Source of the DNA: Desulfuromonas sp. DDH964
GTDB lineage: Bacteria; Desulfobacterota; Desulfuromonadia; Desulfuromonadales; DDH964
Direction: 5' to 3'
Assembly: GCF_001611275.1 (NCBI RefSeq)
Contig: NZ_CP015080.1
Coordinates: forward strand, 620,001 to 684,000
Length of the DNA stretch: 64,000 bases
Shown here: piece after piece, positions 53,157-63,099 of the stretch
Layout: every line of letters starts with the position of its first letter
Numbering within the stretch: position 1 is the stretch's first letter
Position numbers and translations under genes: made by a program
Notes under the pieces: generated by a model
Databases searched by the model: none
Told to the model about the DNA's origin: nothing
The model's input: the letters and a program-made list of their open reading frames with translations, nothing else

Positions 53157-55226
53157 TCAGTGGGCGCCAAAACGTTGCTGGGCTTCTTCCGGCGCCAGGT
53201 CGAAGTGGGAGAACTCCATCGTGAAGCTTCCCCGCCCCCGGGTTGCGCTGCGCAATTCGGTCATGTAACCGAAGAGTTCCGAAAGGGGGACCAGTGCTGC
53301 GATGATTTCACTCGCCGCCCGACTCAGCATCCCTTCGATTCGCCCCCGTTTTTGCTGTAGCGAACCAAGAACCCGGCCGGCCTGATCGCTCGGGACGGTG
53401 AGCTCCAGGCGCATGACCGGCTCCAGCAGCGCCGGCAATCCGTCCCTGGCCGCCAGGGCCAGTCCGCGCTGGGCGGCGGCGCGCACGCCGATCGCGGTGG
53501 TCACGGCCGGGTCGAAGGGGGCTTCTGCGACCTGGATCCGCAGGTCGGTCAGAGGATAGCCTGCCAGTGGCCCGCCGGCGCACCCCTCCTCCAGGCTGGT
53601 CTTAAGCAGTTCCCGTAGCGGCGGCGGCAGCGGGGACTGGTCGATGGCGGGGAGTTCGATCTCGATGCCGCCCCCCCGTTCCAGGGGGGTCAACTGCAGC
53701 AGCAGCTCACCCTGCTGCTGCCGCCCCTCGATCTCCCGCGAAAAGCGTTCCCGGCGCGTTACCGCCTGCTGCAGGGTCTCGCGGTAAACTACCTGGGGCC
53801 GGCCGGTAGTCACTGCGACCCCGAATTCTCTGGCCAGCCGTTCGGCAATCACCTCCAGGTGCAATTCCCCCATGCCGGTCAGAACCGTCTGGCCGGTATC
53901 AGCGTCTTCCCGGACCCGAAAGGTCGGATCTTCCCACTGCAGTTTCTCCAGCGCCGACAGCAGCTTTTCCCGCTCGGCAATACTCTTCGCCTCGACCGCC
54001 AGGGAGACGACCGGCTCCGGGATGGTCATTCCGCTGAGCCGCAGCGGGCTCTCCGGCGGCGAGAGGGTGTCCCCGGTGAGGACATCGCGCAGGCCGGTGG
54101 CGGCAATGATATCGCCGGCCCGGGCTTCGTCGAGGCGCTCGCGGCGATGGGCATGCATGCGAAAGAGCCGGGCCACGCGGTCTTCACCGCCGCGGGTCCC
54201 GTTGCGCAGCAGGGTGCCGGGATGCAGGGTGCCGGCGTAGATGCGCAGGTAGGTCAGCTTGCGCCCCTCATCAGCCAGGACCTTGAACGCCAGGGCACAG
54301 AGGGGCGCAGCGGGATCGCAGGTGATCGTCTGGACGGCATTCTCCTGGTCCGGATTGATCGCCTGGGGTGGCGGGACATCGAGGGGGGAGGGGAGCAGGG
54401 CGGCGACGGCATCGAGCAGCGGCTGGATCCCCTTGTTGCGCAGCGCCGAACCGAGCAGAACCGGAAAGATCTGGCACTGCAGTACCCCCTTGCGCAGCGC
54501 TGCCAGCAGGCGCGGCGCGGTGACCAATCGCCCCTCAAGCAGATCGGCCAGGATCTCGTCGTCGAAGTCCGCGGCCGCTTCGCACAGGGCTTCCCGGGCG
54601 GCAGCCGCTGCGGTTGCCAGCTCTGCGGGGATCGTTTCCCGGCGGACCGTCAGTCCCTGGTCGTCCGCATCGAAGTAGCAGGCCTGGCTTTCCAGTAGAT
54701 CGACGACGCCGCTGAACTCCCCTTCGCTGCCGATCGGCAGCTGGAGCAGAACCGGTCGGGCGTGCAGGCGTTTTTTCAGCTGGGTCAGCACCGCCGCATG
54801 ATCGGCGCCGACCCGGTCCAGCTTGTTGATCAGGCAGATGCGCGGCACCCGGTAGCGATCGGCCTGGCGCCACACCGACTCGCTCTGCGGCTGGACCCCT
54901 TCGACGGCGCTGAAAATGGCGATGGCGCCATCGAGCACGCGCAGCGAGCGTTCCACCTCGATGGTGAAATCGATGTGTCCCGGAGTGTCGATCAGGTTGA
55001 GCCAGCAATCTCGCCAGCGGCAGGAGGTCGAGGTGGCGGTGATGGTGATCCCCCGCTCCTGCTCCTGCTCCATCCAGTCCATGGTGGCGGCGCCGTTATG
55101 GACCTCGCCCATGCGATGGATCTCGCCGGCGTAGAAGAGGATGCGCTCGGAGACCGTGGTCTTGCCGGCGTCAATATGGGAAATGATGCCGATATTGCGG
55201 ATGCTGCGGATGTCGGGATGGGTCAT
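53157..55226 (-). CDS. Elongation factor G paralogue (translation GTPase)
   Basis: A 689-aa GTPase with G1 [18 protein letters not shown], switch [13 protein letters not shown]3 DTPGHIDFT, and G4 INKLD, then EF-G domains II-V. Sequence departures from housekeeping EF-G (ATSTS in place of SAATT, and a weak domain IV start [13 protein letters not shown]) and the isolated location away from str ribosomal genes mark it as a secondary EF-G, like EF-G2 or recycling-type paralogues. The ATG at 55226 is used (GGGAGC upstream); an ATG at 55256 is possible. The stop is 18 bases from the convergent phosphatase gene. Confidence 0.88.
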   Translation of the reverse strand: MTHPDIRSIRNIGIISHIDAGKTTVSERILFYAGEIHRMGEVHNGAATMDWMEQEQERGITITATSTSCRWRDCWLNLIDTPGHIDFTIEVERSLRVLDGAIAIFSAVEGVQPQSESVWRQADRYRVPRICLINKLDRVGADHAAVLTQLKKRLHARPVLLQLPIGSEGEFSGVVDLLESQACYFDADDQGLTVRRETIPAELATAAAAAREALCEAAADFDDEILADLLEGRLVTAPRLLAALRKGVLQCQIFPVLLGSALRNKGIQPLLDAVAALLPSPLDVPPPQAINPDQENAVQTITCDPAAPLCALAFKVLADEGRKLTYLRIYAGTLHPGTLLRNGTRGGEDRVARLFRMHAHRRERLDEARAGDIIAATGLRDVLTGDTLSPPESPLRLSGMTIPEPVVSLAVEAKSIAEREKLLSALEKLQWEDPTFRVREDADTGQTVLTGMGELHLEVIAERLAREFGVAVTTGRPQVVYRETLQQAVTRRERFSREIEGRQQQGELLLQLTPLERGGGIEIELPAIDQSPLPPPLRELLKTSLEEGCAGGPLAGYPLTDLRIQVAEAPFDPAVTTAIGVRAAAQRGLALAARDGLPALLEPVMRLELTVPSDQAGRVLGSLQQKRGRIEGMLSRAASEIIAALVPLSELFGYMTELRSATRGRGSFTMEFSHFDLAPEEAQQRFGAH

Positions 55227-55359
55227 GGTGCGAAGCTCCCGTTGGCATTCCTGCAATTATAACGGGGAGATGGTTTCCGGCAAGTTGGCGCGGAATAATT
55301 TCAATAACTTGCCAGATTATTCCGGAAATGGCAGGAGGGGAGAGAGGAGAGGTCCCGGG

Positions 55360-57186
55360 TCAGGAATTGAGGCCTTTGCGGATCTGATAGAGCTCCTCCA
55401 TGTCGAGGTCGTTCAGTTCGAAGTACTCGCGCTCCAGTTCCTCGACATAGAAGCGGTCGAGGCCGCCGTTGTCGAGGAAATCCTCGCGCAGGGCGGTGTC
55501 CTTCTCGGCGACGATGCGGGGAAGCAGGTTGTGGATGTAGATCGCTTCCTTCTTGATGTTGACGACGACATCGCGGAACAGGCCGTCGGGAATCTCGCCG
55601 CTGTGCAGGCCCTTGTTGCGCAGCTCTTCGGCCACCTCCAGGCGCAGGGCATCCTGCTCGGCGCGGGTATTGTAACGGGAGTAGAAGTTGCGGATCCGCT
55701 CCTTGACGTGGCTGAGGATGATGTTGTAGGTCCCCTCCTGGACCCCGATCTCGCCGATGCGCTGCAGCAGCCCCTGGACTGTCAGCCGGCCGTCCTCGAT
55801 CTCTTCCAGCCCTTTTTGCAGGCAGCGGATTTTTTTGGCGCCGAAGCGCCCCAGGTACTTGTTGGCGTAGATACTGGAAAAGAAGAGTTCCGAGAAGAGA
55901 CCGCTGGCAATGGCGTTGAACGCCTTGCGGTTGCCGAGCAGGCTGCGCACCACCTCTTCCGAGAGACGCACATTCTCCATGAAGGCGAGCTGGTTGATGA
56001 CCGCCGCTGCATTATCGTAACGGTCGAAATAGGTGATGATGTAGGAAAAGTTCTCCAGTAGCTGGATGTCGGCGCCGTCCCGGATCTTTTCGTCGCACGA
56101 TTTTCCGGTTTCGAGGAGGATATGCTCGAAGCTGTGGTCACGGTTCTCGCTCGCCTGGCGCTTGGCCTGGAGGAGCTTGACCATATCCTCGTCGTCGATG
56201 CTGGCATCGATGTGGCGTTCCTGGAAAAAGAGTCCGAAGAGAATCTGCCGGGTCTCGGCGATGTAGTTCTGTTCCTCGAGGTCGATGAGGTTGTCGTGCT
56301 TGAGCATCTCGTCGAGGGTGTAGAAGAGCGCCGCGGGGATCTTGTTGCGGACCGAAAGGGTCTTGAGGCGGGTCAGGCGGGCATTCTCCAGGCGGTTGAT
56401 GCTGCCGCGCCGGTTGCACTCGATGAGGATGTTCTTGTATTCGTCGACGATGCGCCGGTTTTCCGGGTGCTTGTACATGACATCGATGCGGATCCGTTCC
56501 TGCTGGTACTTGTCGATGCCGAGATTTTCGGCCAGCTGTTGCAGGCGGGCGAACTCCTCGTCCGGAATCGCCTTGTAGGTGAGGTAAAGTGTTTCAAAGG
56601 CCTCGCGGTAGGCCTTGTGCTTCTTGTGGATCAGCTTGACCAGGTAAAGAGAGCTCTTGTGGCCCAAAAGACCGAAAAGTTCATCACCGAGCCCGGAGTC
56701 ATCCCCCTCGCCGACCGCCTGGCTGCGCTTGAGCAGCTTGCCGAGCAGGCGCAGAATCCCTTCCTGCTGTTCCCGCAGTGATCCGCTGATCGATCCGGTG
56801 AGAAAGAAGAAGTAGTTGCAGACGGCGTTTCCCTCGAAGAAGATCCGCTCGTAGCTTTGCCCCCCCTCGGTGCGGCTGGTGAAGCAGAGGCTGCCGTTCT
56901 CCTGGTAGGAAGCGCCGTAGAGGACGAGCCGGTTACGGACATCCCCCTTGGCGAGGTCGGCGAGAGGCTGATCGACGCCGAACATGTATTCACAGAACGA
57001 TCCGCCGTTCCCCCGGTGACTGACCCCCTCGGAGTCGAGGACGAACTCGTTGCCGGGGGAGAAAAAGCGCAGCCGCGCGCCATCCACTTCGTAGAAGTAA
57101 CAGCGGTAGGCATCACGGGCGGCGGCCGTCGCGAAGTATTCGATGGTCTCGTTGACATGACCATGAAGACGAATTTCCTGATGCAT
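55360..57186 (-). CDS. TIGR04442-like protein of unknown function
   Basis: A 608-aa charged protein with no membrane segment or catalytic motif. It opens MHQEIRLHGHVNETIEYFATAAARDAYRCYFYEVDGARLRFFSPGNEF and contains FFLTGSISGSLREQQEGILRLLGKLLKR and FEHILLETGKSCDEK, which agree with my memory of TIGR04442, a family seen in Geobacter relatives; this naming is unverified. The second half is mostly helical. It starts 59 bases after the MBL-fold gene on the same strand, so it is probably cotranscribed with the chemoreceptor and that hydrolase. Confidence 0.6.
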   Translation of the reverse strand: MHQEIRLHGHVNETIEYFATAAARDAYRCYFYEVDGARLRFFSPGNEFVLDSEGVSHRGNGGSFCEYMFGVDQPLADLAKGDVRNRLVLYGASYQENGSLCFTSRTEGGQSYERIFFEGNAVCNYFFFLTGSISGSLREQQEGILRLLGKLLKRSQAVGEGDDSGLGDELFGLLGHKSSLYLVKLIHKKHKAYREAFETLYLTYKAIPDEEFARLQQLAENLGIDKYQQERIRIDVMYKHPENRRIVDEYKNILIECNRRGSINRLENARLTRLKTLSVRNKIPAALFYTLDEMLKHDNLIDLEEQNYIAETRQILFGLFFQERHIDASIDDEDMVKLLQAKRQASENRDHSFEHILLETGKSCDEKIRDGADIQLLENFSYIITYFDRYDNAAAVINQLAFMENVRLSEEVVRSLLGNRKAFNAIASGLFSELFFSSIYANKYLGRFGAKKIRCLQKGLEEIEDGRLTVQGLLQRIGEIGVQEGTYNIILSHVKERIRNFYSRYNTRAEQDALRLEVAEELRNKGLHSGEIPDGLFRDVVVNIKKEAIYIHNLLPRIVAEKDTALREDFLDNGGLDRFYVEELEREYFELNDLDMEELYQIRKGLNS

Positions 57187-57245
57187 ACCGTTCCGTTTCA
57201 CCGAGGCGCTGGCAAAAGAAAAACCGGGAAACACCCTTTTGCTGG

Positions 57246-58043
57246 TTACCCGGGCAGGTCGCTTTCGAAAGGCAGGGCCACCCTCTGGCCGTCATAGGCC
57301 AGTTCAAACCCTGCGGGGAGACCAACACTGTCGCGGTGGTGCTCCACCTCGTGGCTGAGGTGGGTAAGCAGGGTGCGTCGGGCGCCGAGTTGACGTCCGG
57401 CTGCGATCGCCCCGGCGATATTGAAATGGGTCTGGTGCGGCCGAAATCGCAACGCATCGATGACCAGCACCTCAAGCCCCTGCAACTGCAGCGCGGCTTC
57501 CTGCGGAATGGCGCTGCAGTCGGTCAGGTAAGCGAGTGGACCAATCCGGAACCCGAGGGCGGTGCCGGCCCCGTGCTCGAGCTCGAGCGGAAGAATCGGC
57601 AGGCCAAAGAGGGAGAAGGGGCCGCCGATCGTCCAGGCTGTCAGGTTTGGCCGGTAGCCAGGCTCCGCCGGCTCGCTGAAAATATAGGCGAAGACCCGCT
57701 GCAGCACGGCCAGCGAATCGGCTGCGGCGAAGACCGGCAGTGGCGGCTGGTCCGAGCGGCTGAAGGTGCGCAGGTCGTCGATGCCGTGGACATGGTCGGC
57801 ATGGGTATGGGTATAAAGGACGGCATCGACCGTCTTGAGCCCTTCCCGCAGCGCCTGCTGACGCAGGTCGGTGGCGGTGTCAATGAGGATGTTGCGCCCT
57901 TGCCACGCCACCAGGGCGCTGCAGCGGGTACGTTGATTGCTTCCGTTACCGGAACGGCAAACCGGACAATCACACCCCGGCACCGGTACGCCGGTACTGG
58001 TCCCCGAACCGAGGATGGTCAGGGTCAGCTCGCCCCGGCTCAT
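57246..58043 (-). CDS. PhnP-like metallo-beta-lactamase-fold hydrolase
   Basis: A 265-aa MBL-fold protein. It has the opening [21 protein letters not shown] (cysteine-rich loop, as in PhnP, which may bind an extra zinc), [11 protein letters not shown], the metal motif [17 protein letters not shown] and [10 protein letters not shown]. PhnP members are phosphodiesterases, for example toward cyclic ribose phosphates. The substrate here is open; no phosphonate genes are nearby. Its ATG overlaps the chemoreceptor stop by four bases (ATGA), giving tight coupling. Confidence 0.88.
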   Translation of the reverse strand: MSRGELTLTILGSGTSTGVPVPGCDCPVCRSGNGSNQRTRCSALVAWQGRNILIDTATDLRQQALREGLKTVDAVLYTHTHADHVHGIDDLRTFSRSDQPPLPVFAAADSLAVLQRVFAYIFSEPAEPGYRPNLTAWTIGGPFSLFGLPILPLELEHGAGTALGFRIGPLAYLTDCSAIPQEAALQLQGLEVLVIDALRFRPHQTHFNIAGAIAAGRQLGARRTLLTHLSHEVEHHRDSVGLPAGFELAYDGQRVALPFESDLPG

Positions 58044-60415
58044 ACCTTGAAGGCACCGACCTCTTCCTCGAGGGTCGCGGTCTGCCGGGAGAGGAGTTCA
58101 ACCACCTGGTCGAGCTCGGCGGTACGCTCAGCATTCCCTTCGGCAATGCCGCGCAGACTCCCCACCGCATCGACGACCTGGCGGCTGCGCTGGGTCTGCT
58201 CGCGGGTCGCCTCATCGATCCGCTCGATCATATCGCGAATCTTTTCCATGCTGGCATTGATCTGGCGGCTCCCCTTGGCCTGTTCGCCGGTACTCAGTTT
58301 TCCCTGCGAGGCGATCTCCTTCATCGCTTCGGCCGCGCGGGCCAGCTGCTTGGTGCCGTCGGTCTGCTGCTTGATGGCGGCCGCAATCTGGCCGAGCATC
58401 GAGGCGACCTGGTTGATCGAATCGGTAATCTGGCGGCTGCCCCGGGATTGTTCCTGGGTCGCGCGGACGATGCTGCGCACCTGTTCGGTCGCCTTGGTGG
58501 TGCTGGTGCGGATCTTGTCGAGGGCGATCCCGGTCCCCTTGGAACGTTCCACCTCCTGGTGGACCCGCTCGCTGCCGGCGCGCATGGCCGAAACCGCGTC
58601 CCGGGTGCCGCTCTGCAGGTTGCCGATAATGGCGCCGATTTCCCGGGTCGAGACCGCGGTCCGCTCGGCCAGCTCCCGGATTTCGTCGGCAACGACGGCA
58701 AACCCCTTGCCGTGCTCTCCGGCCTGGGCCGCAATGATGGCGGCATTGAGGGCGAGCAGGCTGGTCTGGTCGGCAACCTCGTCGATCACCGTCAGGATCT
58801 TGCCGATGGCGTTGGACTGGCTGCCGAGGTCCTGGATGGCACCGCTCGCCCGGTCGACCATCTCGCGGATCGAGTTGATCCCCTCGAGGGTCGCGTCGAC
58901 CGCCTCTTTCCCCTTCTGGGCGTCCTTGGCCGCTTCCTCGGAGAGCTGATTGGTACGCTCGGCATTCTCCTCGATCTCCTTGATCGAGGCATCGAGCTCG
59001 ATAATGGAGGAGGCGGTCACCTCCGTCGACGAGGAGAGAATCTCGACATTTTCCGTGATCTGCTGGCTGGCCACCGACATCTCGTTGATCGAACTGGAGA
59101 CCTCGTCGACGGTGGCGAAGAGTTTCTCCATCTGCGAGGCGATCTCTTCGATGGTGGCGCCAAGTTCCAGGGTCGCCGAGGAACTCTCCTCGGCGGATTC
59201 GACCAGAAAACCGGTACTTTCGGCGACGCCGGAAATGCTCTCTTCGATTCCCTTGATGGCGCGGAACGATTCTTCAAGGGCCTGGGACTGTCGGACGGCC
59301 CCCTCGTTCACCTGGCTGGAAGAGAGGCGGATCTTCTCCGTCGCCTCGTTGAGGCCGCCGGAGACCGAGCGGGTGCGGCTGACCATCTCCCGCAGGCGTG
59401 CCACGAAGCGGTTGAAATTTTCGGCCAGAATGCCGACTTCGTCCCGGGAACGAACCACCAGCGCCCGGGTCAGGTCGCCTTCCCCCTGGGCAATCTCCTC
59501 CAGATTGTGGACGACCTCGGCGAGGGGACGGGTGATGTTGCTGGAAATCGCCAGTCCGACCAGGGTGGCGAGCGCGGAGACGACGAGCAGGATGACAAAG
59601 AGGACTTCCTGCATATGCTTGCGGGCCGCAACGCTCTGCGAACTGTCGATGGCCATCAGCAGTCCGCGGCCGTCGTTGCCGAACTTGGCGGTGAAGAGTG
59701 CGTAGGGGACCCCGCCGATGTCGGTCTTGCCGTGGCCGGTCTGGAGGATCTCCTGGAGCGGCAGGCTGCGCAGCGCCGGGTTGGAGGTGGCGACGATCCC
59801 GTCGGAGTCATAGAAGGCGACCTCGGCACCACTTAGGGCGTGGATCTCGCCGGCAAAGCTGTCGTCAAGGAAATCGATCCCGATCAGCAGGCCGATGACC
59901 TCGTTCTGCAGCCGGACCGGGGCGACACTGACGATGGAAAGCTGGCCGTCGAACATGGTGACGCCATTGGCTTCGCTGCCGCCGAGGGCGGTCTGCAGCA
60001 AGGGATGATCGACGCCGGTGCTGGCAGGAATTTCGTTGTTGCCGGTCAGGGTCCGCAGCAGAATCTCTCCCTGCTTGTCCCGGACCTGGACCATGTCGAG
60101 CTGGAAAATTTCCTGGATTCCCTGAACGACCTTGTCGATCTGTGTGTTCTCGCCGGTCAGGGCCGTATAGTAGACAGCGTTGACCAGGTCGGTGTTGCGG
60201 CCGAGGAGCTTGATGTAGTTGCTGATTTCCCGCTCTTTGAAGTCGATGCTCTGCTCGACGAAGTTGGTAACCTCTTCTACCCGCTGCTGCATTGCCCCCG
60301 CAAGCTGCCGCTGGTTGAGGCCGGAGACGATAAAAAGCGTTACCGCCAGAGCCAGGACCGAGAGGCCGATCATTCCGAAAAGGATTTTCCAGCGTAACTT
60401 GAGAGCTTTGAACAT
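58040..60415 (-). CDS. Methyl-accepting chemotaxis protein (Cache-HAMP-signalling)
   Basis: A 791-aa chemoreceptor. It has TM1 (about 12-33), a periplasmic Cache-type sensor (about 35-275), TM2 (about 285-305), HAMP, and a long cytoplasmic coiled coil with the hairpin tip [43 protein letters not shown]. The ATG at 60415 follows AGAGGTGTACAC; the open frame extends upstream without similarity. There is no C-terminal CheR pentapeptide. It leads a minus-strand operon with the MBL hydrolase and the TIGR04442-like gene. Confidence 0.95.
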   Translation of the reverse strand: MFKALKLRWKILFGMIGLSVLALAVTLFIVSGLNQRQLAGAMQQRVEEVTNFVEQSIDFKEREISNYIKLLGRNTDLVNAVYYTALTGENTQIDKVVQGIQEIFQLDMVQVRDKQGEILLRTLTGNNEIPASTGVDHPLLQTALGGSEANGVTMFDGQLSIVSVAPVRLQNEVIGLLIGIDFLDDSFAGEIHALSGAEVAFYDSDGIVATSNPALRSLPLQEILQTGHGKTDIGGVPYALFTAKFGNDGRGLLMAIDSSQSVAARKHMQEVLFVILLVVSALATLVGLAISSNITRPLAEVVHNLEEIAQGEGDLTRALVVRSRDEVGILAENFNRFVARLREMVSRTRSVSGGLNEATEKIRLSSSQVNEGAVRQSQALEESFRAIKGIEESISGVAESTGFLVESAEESSSATLELGATIEEIASQMEKLFATVDEVSSSINEMSVASQQITENVEILSSSTEVTASSIIELDASIKEIEENAERTNQLSEEAAKDAQKGKEAVDATLEGINSIREMVDRASGAIQDLGSQSNAIGKILTVIDEVADQTSLLALNAAIIAAQAGEHGKGFAVVADEIRELAERTAVSTREIGAIIGNLQSGTRDAVSAMRAGSERVHQEVERSKGTGIALDKIRTSTTKATEQVRSIVRATQEQSRGSRQITDSINQVASMLGQIAAAIKQQTDGTKQLARAAEAMKEIASQGKLSTGEQAKGSRQINASMEKIRDMIERIDEATREQTQRSRQVVDAVGSLRGIAEGNAERTAELDQVVELLSRQTATLEEEVGAFKV

Positions 60416-60655
60416 GTGTACACCTCTGTCTGGTGGTCGGCGCGGACGCCGCCATTCCGGTGCGGTCCGGCAAGGGGTTGAGGTTGGTAGCGGCCAACTT
60501 TGAGAAAATAGCATCCAAACTCAATGCTGGCAACCATTTATCCGGCCCGGCAGCAGGTCTGAAAGCCTGCTGGCATCCCCTGCTCAGGACCCCGCCGGAG
60601 TCGGCAGTTGTCCAGACCGCCGTCGGGAGTTATGCTGATGAGAAAAGGGAACGCC

Positions 60656-61963
60656 ATGAAACCAGGAATACCGAAGATTCCCGACCTGTTCCGCTGTGAA
60701 TTCCAGGTCGATGCCAATGCCCCGTTCTGCCGTCATCTCAACCGACTCGAAGTGGAGATCGGTCGGGAAGATTACCGGCATCTAAAACGGGTCGAGCTTC
60801 TCACGGAATCCCCGGGCGAGGAAGCCTTTTGCGCCATGGAGGAGATTACCGACCGTCTCCTTGCGACCACCCAGAACAGCTATAACCGCGACCTGTTGCA
60901 GCGCCTCGGGGTCCGGGTCTATCTCGATTCGGCCCATTACGCCGTTTACTATCGCCTGCCTGACCGTGTATTGCGTTTTGTCGCCGCCTGGCGGCAACGG
61001 GTCCTCTCCCGGTTCTTCGGTGCCGTCCCGGTCGATGACAGCGGCTGGCAGGAGGCCGGGGCGGCCCTCCCCGGTTTTTCGGCCCGTTTTCTCCCCGATG
61101 GCGCCGGCGGGGTATTGCTGCTGCGGCGCAGTGCCGGGCGCCGTGCCGAGGAGCCGCTGTTGACGGCGACCCATGGCCCCTACGATCCCCATACGCTGGA
61201 GGTAGCCCTTTATTTCCTGCGCACCAACCGCGGCGGGGCGGCGCTGATCAACCTCGGCTTTTCCGGGCGGGAACCGCTCGCGGACGAGAGTCTGGAACGC
61301 CTGAAAGGGTGGGGGGTGCCCCTGAATCCGAGCAATATCGACGTCATCTATCCTTACCTCGACGCCGCTGGTCACCCCTGTTGCTACAAGCTGGAAGAGG
61401 GATTTGAAGGGCTGGTCCGCATACTTGGCGGCCCCTTGCCGGACCTGGTCATCGACCTGCACGGCTGCGTCGGCACCCGGGCCGATGACAGTCGCCTGGT
61501 GGTCGGCCTGGGTGGTGCCCCGCCCTGGGTCGAGGGGAGTGAACTGGGGCGCCTGGAGCGCCATGGCGAGGTGCTGCACCTCTTTCCCGCCCCCCGCTTA
61601 CGCCAGGGGCTGCAGCTGTTGCGGTCGCTGTCGCCGGAGATCTACCTGCAGTTCTGCTCGGGGCCGCAGCAATGCTACAATTTCGCCCTGCTGGGTGGCC
61701 TGCAGCTGATTGGCCGGGTCCTCGACCCACACAGCGACGTCGCCAGGCTCCTCCCCGGGGAAGAACGAAACTTCCTGCCGCGGGAAGATTTGCGCTGGAT
61801 CCCGGGAGCCGGCGGCAATGCCCGGCAACGGATGGCGGCGCGCCGGTTGCACCCCGATATCCTCTGTCTGCATGTCGAAATACCGACCGGCGTCAGGCGG
61901 CGGATGGTCCTCAAGCTACGGGAACTGGAGATTGCGGCCTCCCTGGACGCCAGCGGTCTCTAG
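60656..61963 (+). CDS. Unrecognised 435-aa cytosolic protein (possible metal-dependent hydrolase)
   Basis: No family is recognised with confidence. The protein lacks a signal peptide or membrane helices. It has a central block with LTATHGPYDPHTLEVALYF (His173, His179), then INLGFSGREP, and LPDLVIDLHGCVGT (His269, Cys271). The spacing of a histidine-rich strand followed by IDLHG distantly recalls N-formylglutamate amidohydrolases, but the diagnostic residues are not complete. The C-terminal part has LQFCSGPQQCYNFALLGGLQL. AAAAGGGAACGCC supports the ATG at 60656. Transcribed divergently from the chemoreceptor. Confidence 0.75.
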   Translation: MKPGIPKIPDLFRCEFQVDANAPFCRHLNRLEVEIGREDYRHLKRVELLTESPGEEAFCAMEEITDRLLATTQNSYNRDLLQRLGVRVYLDSAHYAVYYRLPDRVLRFVAAWRQRVLSRFFGAVPVDDSGWQEAGAALPGFSARFLPDGAGGVLLLRRSAGRRAEEPLLTATHGPYDPHTLEVALYFLRTNRGGAALINLGFSGREPLADESLERLKGWGVPLNPSNIDVIYPYLDAAGHPCCYKLEEGFEGLVRILGGPLPDLVIDLHGCVGTRADDSRLVVGLGGAPPWVEGSELGRLERHGEVLHLFPAPRLRQGLQLLRSLSPEIYLQFCSGPQQCYNFALLGGLQLIGRVLDPHSDVARLLPGEERNFLPREDLRWIPGAGGNARQRMAARRLHPDILCLHVEIPTGVRRRMVLKLRELEIAASLDASGL

Positions 61964-62004
61964 TCGATCTCCCGCCCGCCCTTATTTTCCGGCCATGGAG
62001 CGCC

Positions 62005-62274
62005 ATGAACCAGCCAATTCGCCGCGTATTCGACAGCTACGCTCTCTGTCTCCTGCTGGCGGTAGCTTTCCCGCCGTGGCAAGGGCCCCCCCTGGTCGCT
62101 GCCGTCGGCGCCGACGGGCCGGTCTATGCCTGGATCTGGTCGCCACCCCGGAACCCGGGCTGGATCTTCGTTCCCGATTTCCCCCGGCTCTTCCTCGAAA
62201 TCATTTCCCTGACCCTGGTCCTGGTCGTCGCAAAACTCTTCCTGCGCAATTCTTCCTCCAACTATTCCCAATGA
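62005..62274 (+). CDS. Small membrane protein
   Basis: An 89-aa protein, MNQPIRRVFDSYALCLLLAVAFPP..., with one helix near residues 12-25 and a second near 65-82 (FLEIISLTLVLVVAKLFL). A WAWIWSPPRNPGWIF-like aromatic loop lies between them (VYAWIWSPPRNPGWIF). Function unknown. GGAG six bases before the ATG is a fair ribosome binding site. It lies 41 bases after the previous gene and its end overlaps the convergent holin-like gene by 13 bases. Confidence 0.6.
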   Translation: MNQPIRRVFDSYALCLLLAVAFPPWQGPPLVAAVGADGPVYAWIWSPPRNPGWIFVPDFPRLFLEIISLTLVLVVAKLFLRNSSSNYSQ

Positions 62275-62657
62275 TCCTCGTCCCGGCGCTGCAGGACGAT
62301 GACATCCATCTTCCCCTCGTTGCCGACCAGGGTGGTGAGCAGCCAGCTGACCAGACTGATCACCAGCGAGGCGAGCAGGGCGCTGCCAAAACCCTGAATC
62401 TTCAGTCCACCGATTACGCCGGAGACCATCATCAGCAGCAGGGCGTTGATAACGAAGGTGAAGAGGCCGAGGGTGAGAATGTTCAGGGGGAGGGTCAGCA
62501 ACAGCAGCAGGGGACGCAAGAGCGCATTGAGGATGCCGAGCAGGGCAGCGGCGGCCAGGGCGCTGGGGAAGCCGGCCACGGCGATGCCGTCAATCAGGTA
62601 GGCGGCGGCGAGGATCGCCAGGGTCAGGATCAGCCAGCGCAGCAGTAAACCTTTCAT
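62262..62657 (-). CDS. YvlD/phage-holin-4_2-like small membrane protein
   Basis: A 131-aa very hydrophobic protein with about four membrane helices: LLRWLILTLAILAAAYLI, ALAAAALLGILNALLRPLLLLLTLPLNILTLGLFTFVINALLLMM, and LLASLVISLVSWLL. The NALLRPLL..LTLPLNILTLGLF core is the signature of the YvlD family (called phage holin family 4 superfamily 2). Despite the name, most are chromosomal proteins of unknown, perhaps envelope stress, function. Confidence 0.85.
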   Translation of the reverse strand: MKGLLLRWLILTLAILAAAYLIDGIAVAGFPSALAAAALLGILNALLRPLLLLLTLPLNILTLGLFTFVINALLLMMVSGVIGGLKIQGFGSALLASLVISLVSWLLTTLVGNEGKMDVIVLQRRDEDHWE

Positions 62658-62721
62658 CGGCGTCTCCTTGCGATGAGCGTCTGCCCGTCCGGTTCGGTGC
62701 GGTCAGCGTCACCTGGATGGT

Positions 62722-63099
62722 TCAGGTCTCCTGGGCGCCGGCCCAGATATCGATCGCCTGGGCGACGTCGTCGGGGAGATCGATAAAGCGCAGTCCCATG
62801 CCGGGCTCAAGCAGCGAACGACGGTCGAACTGGCGGTTCCAGACCACCTCGCAGGTGCAGCGTACCGTCCGGCCGATGGGCGCGGGGAGCGGAATCTCGA
62901 CCTCAAAACGCTGGCCGATTTCGCGCGGATTGACAGTGGCAATAAAGAGCCCGCTGCGACTGATATTCTTGCTATAACCGAAAAACGTCCGCCGACCATC
63001 GTCAAATCGCAGGCGGTAGATGATCAGCGGCGCGCGCAGGTCCTTGCGCAGGTCGCCCTTGGCGGGTGTTTCCGGCTGCTGTTTCGGCGGCTGACTCAT
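62722..63099 (-). CDS. PilZ-domain protein (c-di-GMP receptor)
   Basis: A 125-aa protein, nearly all one PilZ domain. It has the RxxxR motif RKDLR (about residues 18-22) and the partner NISRSGLFI near residue 45 (NxSxxG), with the usual following strands. It should bind c-di-GMP. The ATG at 63099 follows GGGAGAAAGGC and overlaps the stop of the upstream glycosyltransferase gene by four bases, pointing to control of that enzyme or its pathway. Confidence 0.88.
   Translation of the reverse strand: MSQPPKQQPETPAKGDLRKDLRAPLIIYRLRFDDGRRTFFGYSKNISRSGLFIATVNPREIGQRFEVEIPLPAPIGRTVRCTCEVVWNRQFDRRSLLEPGMGLRFIDLPDDVAQAIDIWAGAQET

Noticed and set aside
62262..62657. Prophage holin
   Set aside because: The YvlD-type family carries a phage-holin name, but no other phage gene is in the window.
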